Assembly: GCF_006569185.2 (NCBI RefSeq)
Contig: NZ_VIGC02000015.1
Location: 62,001 to 126,000, forward strand
Direction: 5' to 3'
DNA length: 64,000 bases
DNA from: Litorilinea aerophila
Lineage (GTDB): Bacteria > Chloroflexota > Anaerolineae > Caldilineales > Caldilineaceae
Shown here one piece after another: positions 18,150-27,987 of the stretch (position 1 is its first letter; each line of letters begins with the position of its first letter). The notes beneath the pieces are model-generated. The model had not been told where the DNA came from. It searched no databases and saw only the letters and a program-made list of their open reading frames with translations. A program made the translations under genes and the position numbers.

Positions 18150-19946
18150 GTGAACACAATACGCCTCAACTGGTGTCTATCCGGCCGTCGGGCTGTGTGG
18201 ACCCTCCTGGCGCTGCTTACCCTGGTCCTGGTCGCCTGCCAGGCGCCGCCGCCCCAACAGGCGGCAGAGGCCCCGGCTGAACCGACAGCCCAGGCCCAGG
18301 AAGCAGGCGAAGCCGCGCCCGAAGACGCCTACATCACGGTCTTCGGGGAACGGCTGCCGGAGGACGCCGTCCCCTACGACCAGCAGGTCTACCGGGAGCC
18401 GTGCGACATCACCGCCAACCAGACCACCTTTGACTTCATGGTGGCTGTCTACCAGCGCTTCTGCGCAGGGGATAGCTCCTTCTCCCTGGCCCTGGTGGAC
18501 CTGGACAAGGACTTCAACGTCATCCCCATGGCCGCAGAGAGCTGGGAGGTTTCGGAAGATGGCCTGACCTGGACCTTCCACATCCGCCCTGGCATGATCT
18601 GGTCGGACGACACGCCAGTCACCGCCCACGACTGGGTGGCCACCTACCGCTACGCCGCCGATCCAGAACACGCCTGGGACTTCGCCTGGTTCTACTCGGG
18701 CGTGATCAAGAACTGGGACGAGGTGATCGCGGGCGAGCTGCCGGTGGAGGAGCTGGGCGTCCAGGCGGTGGATGACCTGACCCTGCAGATCACCACCTAC
18801 AACCCCTTCCCGCCGCTGCCGGGCATGATGCACTTCGCCTGGCCGCTGCAGGCCAAGGCCCTGGAAGAGCACGGCCCCTACTACAACAACGACCCGGCCA
18901 CCTCGGTGAGCATGGGACGTTTCAAGCTGGTCTCCATGGAGCCGGGCAAGCGCATCGTGCTGGAGGCGAATGAGAAATACAAGGGCCCCAACCCGCCCTA
19001 CCTCAAGCGCCGGGAAATCATCTACATGGATCCCAGCACCTACTTCGCCGCCTTCCAGAACGGTGAGATCGACGCGGTGGGCTACGAACAGCTCACCCCG
19101 GCCGACTTCGACCTGATCCTGAACGACCCGGTGCTGAGCGCCAACTACCTGCGCCACTACGGCGACTTCCGCACCGACTACCTGCTCTTCGATACCTTCA
19201 CGCCGCCCTTCAACGATCTCAACGTGCGCAAGGCCTTCGCCCACGCGGTGGATCGGGAGAGCATCGTGAAGAATGTCTACGGCGAGATCAAAGCCATGCC
19301 CGCCTACTCCATGCTGATGCCCGGCTTCCCCTCCTCCGACACCGAAGGGAAGCTGAAGGAGTATCAGATGTATGACTGCGAGCTGGCCCAGCAGTACCTG
19401 GCCGACGCCGGCTACCCCAACGGCGAAGGCTTCCCCAAGCTGGAGATGTGGCTGCGCAACGAGAGCCCCGCGCTCCAGGCCGTCTTCCAGGCCGTGGCCG
19501 CTTCCATCTCCGAGTGCCTGAACATCCAGATCGAAGTGTCCAACAAGGATTACAAGGTCTACATGGACGCCCTGAACGCCAAGCCCACCCAGCTCAAGTT
19601 CGGCGCCATCTCCTACGGCATGGACTACCTGGATCCCTCCAACCTGCTGGGCATCTGGGTCTCCACCGGCCGCCACTCGTGGAAGAATGACGAGTTCGAC
19701 CGCCTGATCCGCGAAGCCACGCCGCTGGTGGGCGATCCGGAGAAGCGGGACCAGATGTTCCGGGAAGCGGAGCGCATCCTGGTGGATGACGTGGGCGGCG
19801 TCTTCATCGCCCATCGCTGGCAGGGGACCCTCTACCAGCCCTACGTCCAGGGTGAAGGCCTGCGGACGCCCGACTCCAACGGCATCGCCGCCTGGCACTG
19901 GGGCAACGACTGGGTCTGGGGTGACCTCTATATCGCTGAACACTGA
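18150..19946 (+). CDS. ABC transporter substrate-binding lipoprotein, family 5 (peptide type)
   Basis: 598 residues starting at GTG 18150, which has AAGGAGGAG at 18138-18146; an in-frame ATG further upstream would add about 41 residues before the signal and lacks a ribosome site. A Sec signal ends at lipobox Cys30 (LVLVAC). The core has the DppA/OppA features SWEVSEDGLTWTFHIRPG and WSDDTPVTAHDW near residues 135-165 and LNVRKAFAHAVDRE near 355. It heads an operon with DppB- and DppC-like permeases, so it feeds an oligopeptide/nickel-type importer. A 17-base tandem duplication overlaps its stop codon. The ATPase genes are absent. Confidence 0.93.
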   Translation: MNTIRLNWCLSGRRAVWTLLALLTLVLVACQAPPPQQAAEAPAEPTAQAQEAGEAAPEDAYITVFGERLPEDAVPYDQQVYREPCDITANQTTFDFMVAVYQRFCAGDSSFSLALVDLDKDFNVIPMAAESWEVSEDGLTWTFHIRPGMIWSDDTPVTAHDWVATYRYAADPEHAWDFAWFYSGVIKNWDEVIAGELPVEELGVQAVDDLTLQITTYNPFPPLPGMMHFAWPLQAKALEEHGPYYNNDPATSVSMGRFKLVSMEPGKRIVLEANEKYKGPNPPYLKRREIIYMDPSTYFAAFQNGEIDAVGYEQLTPADFDLILNDPVLSANYLRHYGDFRTDYLLFDTFTPPFNDLNVRKAFAHAVDRESIVKNVYGEIKAMPAYSMLMPGFPSSDTEGKLKEYQMYDCELAQQYLADAGYPNGEGFPKLEMWLRNESPALQAVFQAVAASISECLNIQIEVSNKDYKVYMDALNAKPTQLKFGAISYGMDYLDPSNLLGIWVSTGRHSWKNDEFDRLIREATPLVGDPEKRDQMFREAERILVDDVGGVFIAHRWQGTLYQPYVQGEGLRTPDSNGIAAWHWGNDWVWGDLYIAEH

Positions 19947-19965
19947 TGATCGCTGAACACTGATG
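19932..19965 (+). repeat. 17-bp tandem duplication across a stop codon
   Basis: ATCGCTGAACACTGATG occurs twice in a row; the first copy holds the TGA stop of the binding-protein gene at 19944-19946. It looks like a recent slippage or duplication event. Confidence 0.9.
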
Positions 19966-19978
19966 AAGGCTTTCACTG

Positions 19979-20086
19979 CCAGGGCGGCGGGGGACAAGGG
20001 GATTCGGGGATTAGGAGTGGGTGACCGGGTGACATTCTCCTCCAATCACCCAGTTACCCATTCCCCCAATCCCTCCGCCGCCCTGG
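19979..20086. repeat. 108-bp inverted repeat between binding-protein and permease genes
   Basis: CCAGGGCGGCGG at 19979-19990 pairs with CCGCCGCCCTGG at 20075-20086. The inner parts are also largely complementary (for example GGGATTAGGAGTGGG with CCCATTCCCCCAATCCC). The RNA would form one long hairpin in the operon. In malE-malF-type operons such elements stabilise the upstream mRNA so that binding protein is made in excess; here that is inferred from position. Confidence 0.85.
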
Positions 20087-20123
20087 TGGTGGGACGTTCT
20101 CAACGGAACGAAGGTACAGGTCT

Positions 20124-21086
<963 letters not shown>

Positions 21087-22010
21087 ATGGCCGAAGCCAA
21101 AAGCGGAGAACTCTCCGTTGCCCTGAAGCCCAACCGGGAGCTGTCCCAGGAAATGGGACGACATCGGACCCTGTGGCAGGATGCCGTGCGCCGTTTCATG
21201 CGCAACCGTCTGGCCGTCTTCGGCCTGGTGATCGTGGTCTTCTTGCTCTTCCTGGCCATCTTCGCCGACCTGATCGCGCCGTTCCCCTACGACAAGGCCG
21301 ACTTCTCCAAGGTCCGGCTGCTGCCCATGCGGGATCCGGCCCATCCACTGGGTACCGACGAAGTGGGGCGGGATTACTTGAGCCGCCTCATCTACGGAGC
21401 GCGCACCTCCATGACCGTGGGCATCTCCATCCAGCTCATTGCCCTGCTCATCGGCGTCCCCCTGGGCGGCCTGGCCGGCTACCTGGGTGGCAAGGTGGAC
21501 TTCGTGGTCACCCGCATCATCGAAATCATGACCGCGTTCCCGGGGCTGCTCTTTTCCATCCTGGTGATCACCCTGCTGGGCGGCGGCCTGTGGAAGGTTA
21601 TCTTCGCCCTCAGCATCACCAGCTGGATCGGCATCGCCCGGCTCACCCGGGGGCAGCTCCTCTCCCTGCGAGAGAAGGAGTACGTGGAGGCGGCCCGGGC
21701 CCTGGGCGTTCCCCAGCGGGATATCATCTTCCGCCACCTGATGCCCAACGCCCTCTCGCCACTGCTCATCGCCGTCAGCTTTGGCATTCCCACCGCCATC
21801 TTCGGCGAGGCAGGCCTGAGCTTCCTGGGCATCGGCGTCAACGATCCCATCCCCAGCTGGGGCAAGATGGTAGGGGTGGCCGGCGCCTACGTGCGGGTCT
21901 CCTGGCACATGGCCCTCTTCCCCACCCTGGCCATCGCGCTGACCATGCTGGGTTTTTCCTTCGTGGGCGACGGATTGCGGGACGCGCTGGACCCGAACCA
22001 GAGCCTGTAA
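21087..22010 (+). CDS. Peptide-type ABC transporter permease, DppC/OppC family
   Basis: 307 residues. The OppC N-terminal region (FMRNRLAVFGLVIVVFLLF) is followed by HPLGTDEVGRDYLSRLIYGA near residues 86-105, a strong DppC/OppC signature. The EAA loop reads EYVEAARALGVPQRDIIFRH near 198-217. The ATG directly follows the TAA of the DppB-like gene, so the two are coupled. No DppD/DppF ATPase follows; instead a cytochrome c gene lies 225 bases further on. Confidence 0.95.
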   Translation: MAEAKSGELSVALKPNRELSQEMGRHRTLWQDAVRRFMRNRLAVFGLVIVVFLLFLAIFADLIAPFPYDKADFSKVRLLPMRDPAHPLGTDEVGRDYLSRLIYGARTSMTVGISIQLIALLIGVPLGGLAGYLGGKVDFVVTRIIEIMTAFPGLLFSILVITLLGGGLWKVIFALSITSWIGIARLTRGQLLSLREKEYVEAARALGVPQRDIIFRHLMPNALSPLLIAVSFGIPTAIFGEAGLSFLGIGVNDPIPSWGKMVGVAGAYVRVSWHMALFPTLAIALTMLGFSFVGDGLRDALDPNQSL

Positions 22011-22235
22011 TCCGGGGCGCCAGTTCCAGGGTGCAGGAGGGCAGGGTGGTCGATGCGACGCGGTCCTGTCTGGATCGGCATCCGAGGATGCCGACTCCGC
22101 ATCGCGATGGCTGGCCATTGGCGGAGTAAGCGCCGTCAGATGCGGTGTAATCCGTAGAATCTGTGGTTCAAAATTAAAGTACAAAACGAGGGAACGGGTG
22201 TCAGTCAACCAGGAGTTCGAAGGGAGATTGGAACC
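22011..22235. other. Intergenic region with copies of two dispersed repeats
   Basis: Contains the ATTGGCGGAGT repeat (22090-22131) and a TAATCCGTAGAATCTGTGGTT repeat remnant (about 22148). No clear promoter is seen before the cytochrome gene. Confidence 0.5.
22090..22131 (+). repeat. ATTGGCGGAGT dispersed repeat, copy 1
   Basis: TCGCGATGG..CCATTGGCGGAGT at 22102-22127 recurs at 46482-46507. The companion GCCGACTCCGC lies just before it here (22090-22100) and just after it there, so the halves can form a hairpin. Confidence 0.7.
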
Positions 22236-22817
22236 ATGCACAGAAGAACGAACGTGAGCACTCAGCCTCCGTGGCCGGGTTTAAAGCGGCCGGTCGGCTC
22301 CAGCCGGCACCCGGATTCCAGCCTCCCCTCCCTCCTCACAGGCCTGGTACCAGGCCTTCTGCTGGTAGCCCTGCTAGGACTGCTGGCCGCCTGTGGTGGG
22401 AGCCCCTCCGCCCCGGCTGCAGGGCCCGGGACGCCGACCGAGAGCGGCGCCTCGGCGGTGCCTACCATGCCGGCTGCCCGCTTCACCGCCGTGGCCCAGA
22501 CGGCCTTCACCGGTACCGTGCCCATCACCGCCACGGTGACCGCCACCGAGACGGTGGCCTCGGCCGACCTGGAACGGGGCGCCCGCATCTACGCCAACCG
22601 CCAGTGCGGCGACTGCCACGGCGCCCAGGGCGAGGGGGTGCCGGGCAAGGGCTCGGCCCTGGCTGGTCTGACCCTCAGCGAAGAGGAATTCACCGACATC
22701 CTGCGCACCGGCGGCAACGGCAGCCTGGGGCCAGATCACCTGTACGGCCCCAACGCCATCAGCCCCAGCGGCATGCAGGCCCTCTACCAGTGGCTCCGCT
22801 CCCTGCCGGCGGAATAG
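22236..22817 (+). CDS. Lipoprotein cytochrome c
   Basis: 193 residues. A signal segment (LLLVALLGLLAAC) ends at lipobox Cys53, so the protein should be anchored outside the membrane. A Pro/Ala/Thr-rich linker follows, then one class I cytochrome c domain with the haem motif CGDCH (Cys124, Cys127, His128) in YANRQCGDCHGAQGEG. The axial Met candidate is in SPSGMQALYQWL near the C-terminus. The ATG at 22236 has GAAGGGAG upstream. It follows the DppBC-like genes but need not belong to them. Its stop is only 6 bases from the convergent lipase-like gene. Its electron partner is unknown. Confidence 0.92.
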   Translation: MHRRTNVSTQPPWPGLKRPVGSSRHPDSSLPSLLTGLVPGLLLVALLGLLAACGGSPSAPAAGPGTPTESGASAVPTMPAARFTAVAQTAFTGTVPITATVTATETVASADLERGARIYANRQCGDCHGAQGEGVPGKGSALAGLTLSEEEFTDILRTGGNGSLGPDHLYGPNAISPSGMQALYQWLRSLPAE

Positions 22818-22823
22818 CACCCC

Positions 22824-24278
22824 TTAGCCACGCCCATCGACCACAGCAAAGACATCGTGGACCGGCTCCGGCGCCTCCGGGCCGGTCCAATCTGTTTTCA
22901 GGGTGATCCGATAGCTGCCGGCGGCCAGGCTCTCCAGGGTGGCGCCCCAACTGTCCTCCTGGCGCACCAGGGGCAGGCGCATGGGTGCACCGCCGTCGAT
23001 GGCCACAATCTCCGCGACCAGCCCCACCGGCTCCTCCACATTGAACGTCTGGGCCTGGATGGTGACCGGCTCCTGGGCCAGGTAGAGGTCTTCTACCTCC
23101 AGGGCCAGGGCCGGCATCTGCTCCACCGGCGGCCGGGCCGGCGGCACATCCCGGATGCCGCCCAGCTCCGGTGCCTGCATTAGCTTCACCCGCTCCAGCA
23201 GTTGCTCCAACATGGCGCCGTTGTTCTGCAGGGAAGAATGTTTCTCGGCCACGAAGGTGTCGAAAAACTCGTTGGAGAGCTCGATGGGGATGGCCGACAC
23301 CCGAGGCACAGTACCGTCGCCATCGGCCAGGAAGGTGGGCACCCCTTCCGGCGCGACGTGCGCCACGGTGAGACGCCCGCCGGCCAGGGTGGCCGACTGG
23401 AAGGTCTTCTGGCGGGTGCCCACCACGGGCAGGATGCGGTAGCCCTGGGTGAAGTAGTCGGCTTCCTTGCGATTGGCAGCCACAGCCTCCTCGATCTCCC
23501 GGTGGAAGCGCAGGGCTGCCGCGGCCCGATCCCGGTCAATCCCCGGGATGCCGTCGATCTCGGCCACCCGGGCGAAACCCTGGCCCGTCTGCACCGACCG
23601 GTAGATGGGCAACAGCTGGTAGGCGGCCGTGAAGCTGCGCATCACCTCGGTCAGATCCAGAAAGAGCTGCTTGTAGCCGTTGGCCAGGTAGCCCAGCGCG
23701 TTGACCGAGCCCCGATAGGGTGTGCCGAAGGTGATGAGGGCCCGGCAGTCTCGCCACCCCTGGAGCACCTCCAGGTAGTAGCGGCTGATCAGCCCCCCCA
23801 TGCTGTGGGCCACCAGGATCACCCGGGCGTCCTGGGCGCCGGAGTGATCGCGCCACTGGGGGAGTTTCCGGTTGACCAGCTCCTGGAGCTTGCGGGCCGC
23901 GTAGCGGTTGTCCCGTCGCCAGTCGTAGGCAAACTCAAAGTAGTTGGCCGGCCTCTCGTCGTCCGGCGAGCCGGGCACCACCTCGAACTCCTGGGTGAAG
24001 AGGCGACGCAGGCCGCTGTAGCCGTCGATCTTGACCAGGCCCGGCACCATGTGCAGATCCTGGATGACCCCGGTGGCCCGGATGCCGTCGCCCAGGTCGT
24101 CCACGGCCGGGTCATCCCCCACCAGCAGCAGATCCTGGAGGGTGTCGCCCAGGGAGGCCAGGATCCGCCAGACCGCCTGGCCGGAGATGGCCCACAGATC
24201 CCGGCCGTCCTTCTGCAGCACACTGCCGGTAATGCCTGGCAGGACCACCACCATATCTCGAATTTTTACCCGGGCCAT
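22824..24278 (-). CDS. LCAT-like alpha/beta-hydrolase (lipase/acyltransferase)
   Basis: 484 residues. The N-terminal VVLPGITGSVLQKDGRDLW and the nucleophile elbow VAHSMGGLISRYY, followed by ITFGTPYRGSVNALG, match the lecithin:cholesterol acyltransferase family. The acid and base are likely in DGDGTVPRVSA and the His of AEKHSSL. About 120 C-terminal residues form an extra beta-like domain. I start at ATG 24278, after AAAGGAGG; the frame stays open for about 100 codons upstream, but that stretch is dispersed-repeat DNA with no ribosome site. No signal peptide is seen. Phospholipid or ester hydrolysis is likely; the substrate is unknown. Confidence 0.85.
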   Translation of the reverse strand: MARVKIRDMVVVLPGITGSVLQKDGRDLWAISGQAVWRILASLGDTLQDLLLVGDDPAVDDLGDGIRATGVIQDLHMVPGLVKIDGYSGLRRLFTQEFEVVPGSPDDERPANYFEFAYDWRRDNRYAARKLQELVNRKLPQWRDHSGAQDARVILVAHSMGGLISRYYLEVLQGWRDCRALITFGTPYRGSVNALGYLANGYKQLFLDLTEVMRSFTAAYQLLPIYRSVQTGQGFARVAEIDGIPGIDRDRAAAALRFHREIEEAVAANRKEADYFTQGYRILPVVGTRQKTFQSATLAGGRLTVAHVAPEGVPTFLADGDGTVPRVSAIPIELSNEFFDTFVAEKHSSLQNNGAMLEQLLERVKLMQAPELGGIRDVPPARPPVEQMPALALEVEDLYLAQEPVTIQAQTFNVEEPVGLVAEIVAIDGGAPMRLPLVRQEDSWGATLESLAAGSYRITLKTDWTGPEAPEPVHDVFAVVDGRG

Positions 24279-24334
24279 CAGCACGCCTCCTTTGAATTTA
24301 CTTCTCCTGGTGTCCGTCGAAATTGTCGGGCGGG

Positions 24335-24672
24335 CACGGGGTGCCATCCGCCCCGATTGAGCGCCACGGAGACGTAGGGCGGGTCTCCGGCCCGCCGAAC
24401 GTGGCTGGGCTACGGCGGCCTTCCGCGGCTGGCGACAGCGGGCGGGGCAAGCCCCGCCCCTACGAGAACGGGTGCCCTCTCGCGGTCCGGCACCATCGGG
24501 CGGGCACGGAGGCCCGCCCCTACGGGAACCGGCTGCCCCTTCATCTGCCCGGGGCTGGCGACACCGTGCGGCCAGAGACCGCACCTACGCCACGGGGTGC
24601 CATCCGCCCCGATTGAGCGCCACGGAGACGTAGGGCAGGTCTCTGGCCCGCCGAACGTGGCTGGGTCTACGG
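24335..24672. repeat. Composite dispersed repeat, locus 1
   Basis: A module of about 81 bases (starting CACGGGGTGCCATCCG) occurs at 24335-24415 and again at 24591-24672 with few changes. Between them are GGGCGGGCA/CGCCCCTACG hairpin modules and, at 24543-24589, an inverted copy of the GTGCGGTCTCTGGCCGCAC module. The same modules occur in opposite orientation at 38261-38500. Confidence 0.88.
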
Positions 24673-24724
24673 TGCCCTGTCGCGGGTCGGACACCATCGG
24701 GCGGGCGCAGAGGCCCGCCCCTAC

Positions 24725-24753
24725 TTAACAACCGGTGGGAATGATGATATAGT
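24725..24753 (+). promoter_or_regulatory. Sigma-70-type promoter for the Gfo/Idh gene
   Basis: TTAACA, a 17-base spacer and TATAGT, each 5 of 6 to consensus, about 95 bases before the ATG at 24852. It lies just beyond the repeat cluster. Confidence 0.7.
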
Positions 24754-24851
24754 ACCACACAAACCGGTCCTTATCCACCGCCCCGGGCGCACCAGAGCAG
24801 CGCCCCGACCCATTTCAGATACAACCCGACACAAAGCAGAGGAAGGGAACC

Positions 24852-25895
24852 ATGAGTACAGAACCCATTCGGGTCGGCATTGTCGGCGCCGGCGCTAACA
24901 CCACGTCCAAACACATCCCCGGCCTGCAGGCCATCGAGGGCGTCCAGGTGGTCAGCGTCTGCAACCGCAGCCGGGCCTCATCGGAACGGGTGGCCCGGGA
25001 ATTCGGCATCCCCACTGTCTACGACAACTGGCTGGAGCTGGTCAACGCGCCGGACACCAACGCCATCGTCATCGGTACCTGGCCCTACATGCACTGCCGG
25101 GTGACCCTGGCTGCGCTGGCCGCGGACAAGCACGTCATGTGCGAAGCGCGCATGGCCATGAACGCCGCCGAAGCCCACCGCATGCGGGACGCAGCCCGGG
25201 CCAAGCCATACCTGGTGGCCCAGATCGTCCCCTCCCCCATGACCCTGCGGGTGGACCGGACCATCCAGCGGCTGCTGGCCGAAGGCTACCTGGGCGATGT
25301 ACTGGCCGTGGAGGTACGGGCCGGCGGGTCGTTCCTGGACCCGGACGCACCCCTGCACTGGCGCCACGACTTCGACCTGAGCGGCTTCAACACCATGAGC
25401 ATGGGCATCTGGTACGAGGCGGTCATGCGCTGGGTGGGGGAAGCCACCCGGGTCACGGCCATGGGCAAGACCTACGTCAAGATGCGCAAGGCCGCGGACG
25501 GGCGGCTGAAAGCGGTGCGCATCCCCGAGCACATCGACGTGGTGGCGGACATGGCCTGCGGCGCCCAGCTCCACATGCAGATCTCCAGCGTCACCGGGCT
25601 GGCCGGCGGCCCCGAGGTGTTCCTCTTCGGCAGCCAGGGCACCCTGCGCTTTGCCGACAATCGCCTCTTCGGCGGCCGCAAGGGCGACAGCCAGCTCCAG
25701 GAGATCCCCATCCCGCCCGAGGAGGCCGGCGGCTGGCGGGTGGAGGAAGAGTTCGTCAACGCCATCCGCGGGCAGGAAGTGATCACCCACACCAGCTTCG
25801 AGGATGGCGTCAAATACATGGAATTCACCGAAGCCGTGGCCCGCAGCATGGCCGAAGGCCGCGCCATCCCCCTGCCCCTGGCCACCGCCTCGTAA
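24852..25895 (+). CDS. Gfo/Idh/MocA-family oxidoreductase
   Basis: 347 residues. The N-terminal Rossmann fold has RVGIVGAGANTTSKHIPGL, and the C-terminal domain is typical of the family. The usual EKP motif that contacts the nicotinamide ring reads EAR here (residues 98-100, in CEARMAMNAAEA), so the conserved lysine is missing. The start follows AGGAAGGGA. These enzymes oxidise or reduce sugars, inositols or sugar acids. It opens the 24.8-34.5 kb sugar/sulfatase cluster, behind its own promoter. Confidence 0.9.
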   Translation: MSTEPIRVGIVGAGANTTSKHIPGLQAIEGVQVVSVCNRSRASSERVAREFGIPTVYDNWLELVNAPDTNAIVIGTWPYMHCRVTLAALAADKHVMCEARMAMNAAEAHRMRDAARAKPYLVAQIVPSPMTLRVDRTIQRLLAEGYLGDVLAVEVRAGGSFLDPDAPLHWRHDFDLSGFNTMSMGIWYEAVMRWVGEATRVTAMGKTYVKMRKAADGRLKAVRIPEHIDVVADMACGAQLHMQISSVTGLAGGPEVFLFGSQGTLRFADNRLFGGRKGDSQLQEIPIPPEEAGGWRVEEEFVNAIRGQEVITHTSFEDGVKYMEFTEAVARSMAEGRAIPLPLATAS

Positions 25896-25962
25896 GAGAT
25901 GCGATCAGGCGTGGTGCGTGGACCAGCCTGGCATGGATCACGCACCACGCGGACAAGCCCAC

Positions 25963-26544
25963 ATGGACGACATCTTCGCCACCTTCCCAGAACTGGAGAC
26001 CGAGCGACTCCTGCTGCGGGAAATCCGCCAGGAGGACGCGCCTGCCATCCTGGAGATCTTCGCCGACGAAGAGGTCACCCGCTACTACGACCTTTACCCC
26101 TACCACAGCCTGGAAGAAGCCCAGGAGCTGATCGACTTTTTTGCCGAAAGCTTCGAGGTGGAACGTCAGATCCGCTGGGGCATTGCCCGCAAGGAAGATA
26201 ACCGCCTCATCGGCACCTGCGGCTACGTGGTCCTCTGGGAGCACCGGGGCGAGATCGGCTTCGAGCTGGCCCGGCCCTACTGGGGACAGGGCATCATGGC
26301 CGAAGCCCTGGACGCCATCATCGCCTTCGGCTTCGAGCGCCTGGGCCTGAACCGCATTGAAGCCCTGGTCATGGTGGAAAACGCCCGCTCGGCCGCGCTC
26401 CTGCGCAAGCTGGGCTTCACCCAGGAGGGGATCCTGCGGGAACATGACTTCTTCAAAGGCCGCTTCCACGACATGCGCTGCTTTGCCCTGCTCCGACGAG
26501 AGTACCAGGGCAGCCGGCGCCCAGATGAAAGGATCAGACCGTGA
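25963..26544 (+). CDS. GNAT N-acetyltransferase, RimJ/RimL type
   Basis: 193 residues. The N-terminal LETERLLLREIRQEDAPAI is the RimJ/RimL signature. The acetyl-CoA motif is in ARPYWGQGIMAEALDAIIAF, and the C-terminal NARSAALLRKLGFTQEG is typical. The start at 25963 fits the family length; an ATG ten codons upstream is possible, and neither has a strong ribosome site. Its stop overlaps the GTG of the sulfatase gene. The acceptor (ribosomal protein, small amine or amino sugar) is not known. Confidence 0.88.
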   Translation: MDDIFATFPELETERLLLREIRQEDAPAILEIFADEEVTRYYDLYPYHSLEEAQELIDFFAESFEVERQIRWGIARKEDNRLIGTCGYVVLWEHRGEIGFELARPYWGQGIMAEALDAIIAFGFERLGLNRIEALVMVENARSAALLRKLGFTQEGILREHDFFKGRFHDMRCFALLRREYQGSRRPDERIRP

Positions 26545-27974
26545 GCCAGCCACGCCCCCACATCATCCTGATCATCACCGACCAGCAACGTTTCGACACC
26601 ATCCGCGCCCTGGGCTTCCCCTACATGGATACGCCCAACCTGGACCGGCTGGTGCAGGAAGGGGTGACCTTCACCCAATGCCACATCACCGCCCCCTCCT
26701 GTGCACCGTCCCGGGCCAGCCTCTTCACCGGCTACTATCCCCACACCACCGGCATCCTCAAGAACGGGGATCGCTGGACCCGCTCCTGGGTGGAGCTGCT
26801 GGCCGAGAGTGGCTACTACTGCGTCAACGTAGGCAAGATGCACACCTCCCCCTTCGAAACGCCCCTGGGCTTCCACGAACGCTACGTGGTGGAGAACAAG
26901 GACCGCTACCTGGAAGGGCGCTACTACTTCGACGAGTGGGACAAAGGGCTGCGGGCCCGAGGTCTGGTCAAACAGCAGCGGGAGCTCTACCGCCAGCGCC
27001 CCGACTATCGAGAACGGCTGGGCGCTTTTGAGTGGGAGCTGCCCGAGGACACCCACTCCGACTTTTTCGTGGGAGACATGGCCACCTGGTGGCTGAAGAC
27101 CAAGCCGAAGCCCGACGGTCCCCTCTTCCTGCAGATCGGCTTCCCCGGCCCCCACCCACCCTACGACCCCATCCCCCGCTACGCGGAGCCGTACCTGGAC
27201 CGGGAGCTGCCCCTGCCCCAGGTCACCCAGGAGGAGCTGGCCCAACAGCCGCCCCCCTTCCTGGCCATGCGCCAACACAACGCCGAGGTCGACCACGACT
27301 CGGTAGTCCATCTGCTCAACCCCACCCGGGAACAGCTCCACCGCCAGCGGGCCTACTACCTGGCCAACGTCACCATGATCGACGAGAAGATCGGCCAGAT
27401 CCTCCAAACCCTGGACCAGCAAGGCTACCTGGAGGATGCGGTGGTCATCTTCACCTCCGACCACGGCGACGCCCTGGGCGACCACGGCCACAGCCAGAAG
27501 TGGACCATGTACGACGTCATCACCCGCATGCCCCTCATCGTCTGGGCGCCGGGCCGCTTCGCCGGCGGACGCCAGCTGGACGGCCTCTGTCAGCTCATGG
27601 ACATCGGCCCCACTATCCTGGAGCTGGCCGGCATCACCCCGCCCGCTTCCTTCGAGGCGCAATCCCTGCTGCCCGCGCTCCGGGGAGAAGCCTGGGAAGG
27701 GCGTCCCTACGTCTTCGCCGAACACTGCCGGGACGGCATCCTCCAGGAGACCGACTACATGACCATGGTGCGCAGTCGGGAGTGGAAGCTGGTCCACTTC
27801 CTGGACGAGCCCTTCGGCCAGCTCTTCAACCTGCAGGAAGATCCGGGCGAGGTGCACAACCTGTGGGACGACCCGGCCGCGGCCGCCAAAAAACAAGAAC
27901 TGCTGGACGTCCTGCGGGAGTGGCGGATCCGCAGCCAATATCACACCCGAGACTGGTCCCGGGACTGGCGCTGA
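26541..27974 (+). CDS. Sulfatase (formylglycine type)
   Basis: 477 residues. The alkaline-phosphatase-like fold starts with HIILIITDQQRFD (metal-binding Asp14). The maturation motif is Cys54-Ala-Pro-Ser-Arg58 in APSCAPSRASLFTG, so Cys54 should become formylglycine. A second metal segment is FTSDHGDALGDHG near residue 308. No signal peptide is seen, so it may act in the cytoplasm on imported oligosaccharides, or the substrate may be an alkyl or phosphonate ester. The GTG start has AAAGGA upstream and overlaps the acetyltransferase stop (GTGA). No formylglycine-generating enzyme is encoded in the window. Confidence 0.93.
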   Translation: MSQPRPHIILIITDQQRFDTIRALGFPYMDTPNLDRLVQEGVTFTQCHITAPSCAPSRASLFTGYYPHTTGILKNGDRWTRSWVELLAESGYYCVNVGKMHTSPFETPLGFHERYVVENKDRYLEGRYYFDEWDKGLRARGLVKQQRELYRQRPDYRERLGAFEWELPEDTHSDFFVGDMATWWLKTKPKPDGPLFLQIGFPGPHPPYDPIPRYAEPYLDRELPLPQVTQEELAQQPPPFLAMRQHNAEVDHDSVVHLLNPTREQLHRQRAYYLANVTMIDEKIGQILQTLDQQGYLEDAVVIFTSDHGDALGDHGHSQKWTMYDVITRMPLIVWAPGRFAGGRQLDGLCQLMDIGPTILELAGITPPASFEAQSLLPALRGEAWEGRPYVFAEHCRDGILQETDYMTMVRSREWKLVHFLDEPFGQLFNLQEDPGEVHNLWDDPAAAAKKQELLDVLREWRIRSQYHTRDWSRDWR

Positions 27975-27987
27975 GAAGAAGCCATCC

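Larger units (their letters stand above)
24279..24851. other. Repeat-rich divergent intergenic region
   Basis: 573 bases, mostly made of dispersed palindromic repeat modules (24335-24720), then a promoter at 24725-24753 for the oxidoreductase gene. No gene is recognised. Confidence 0.75.
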
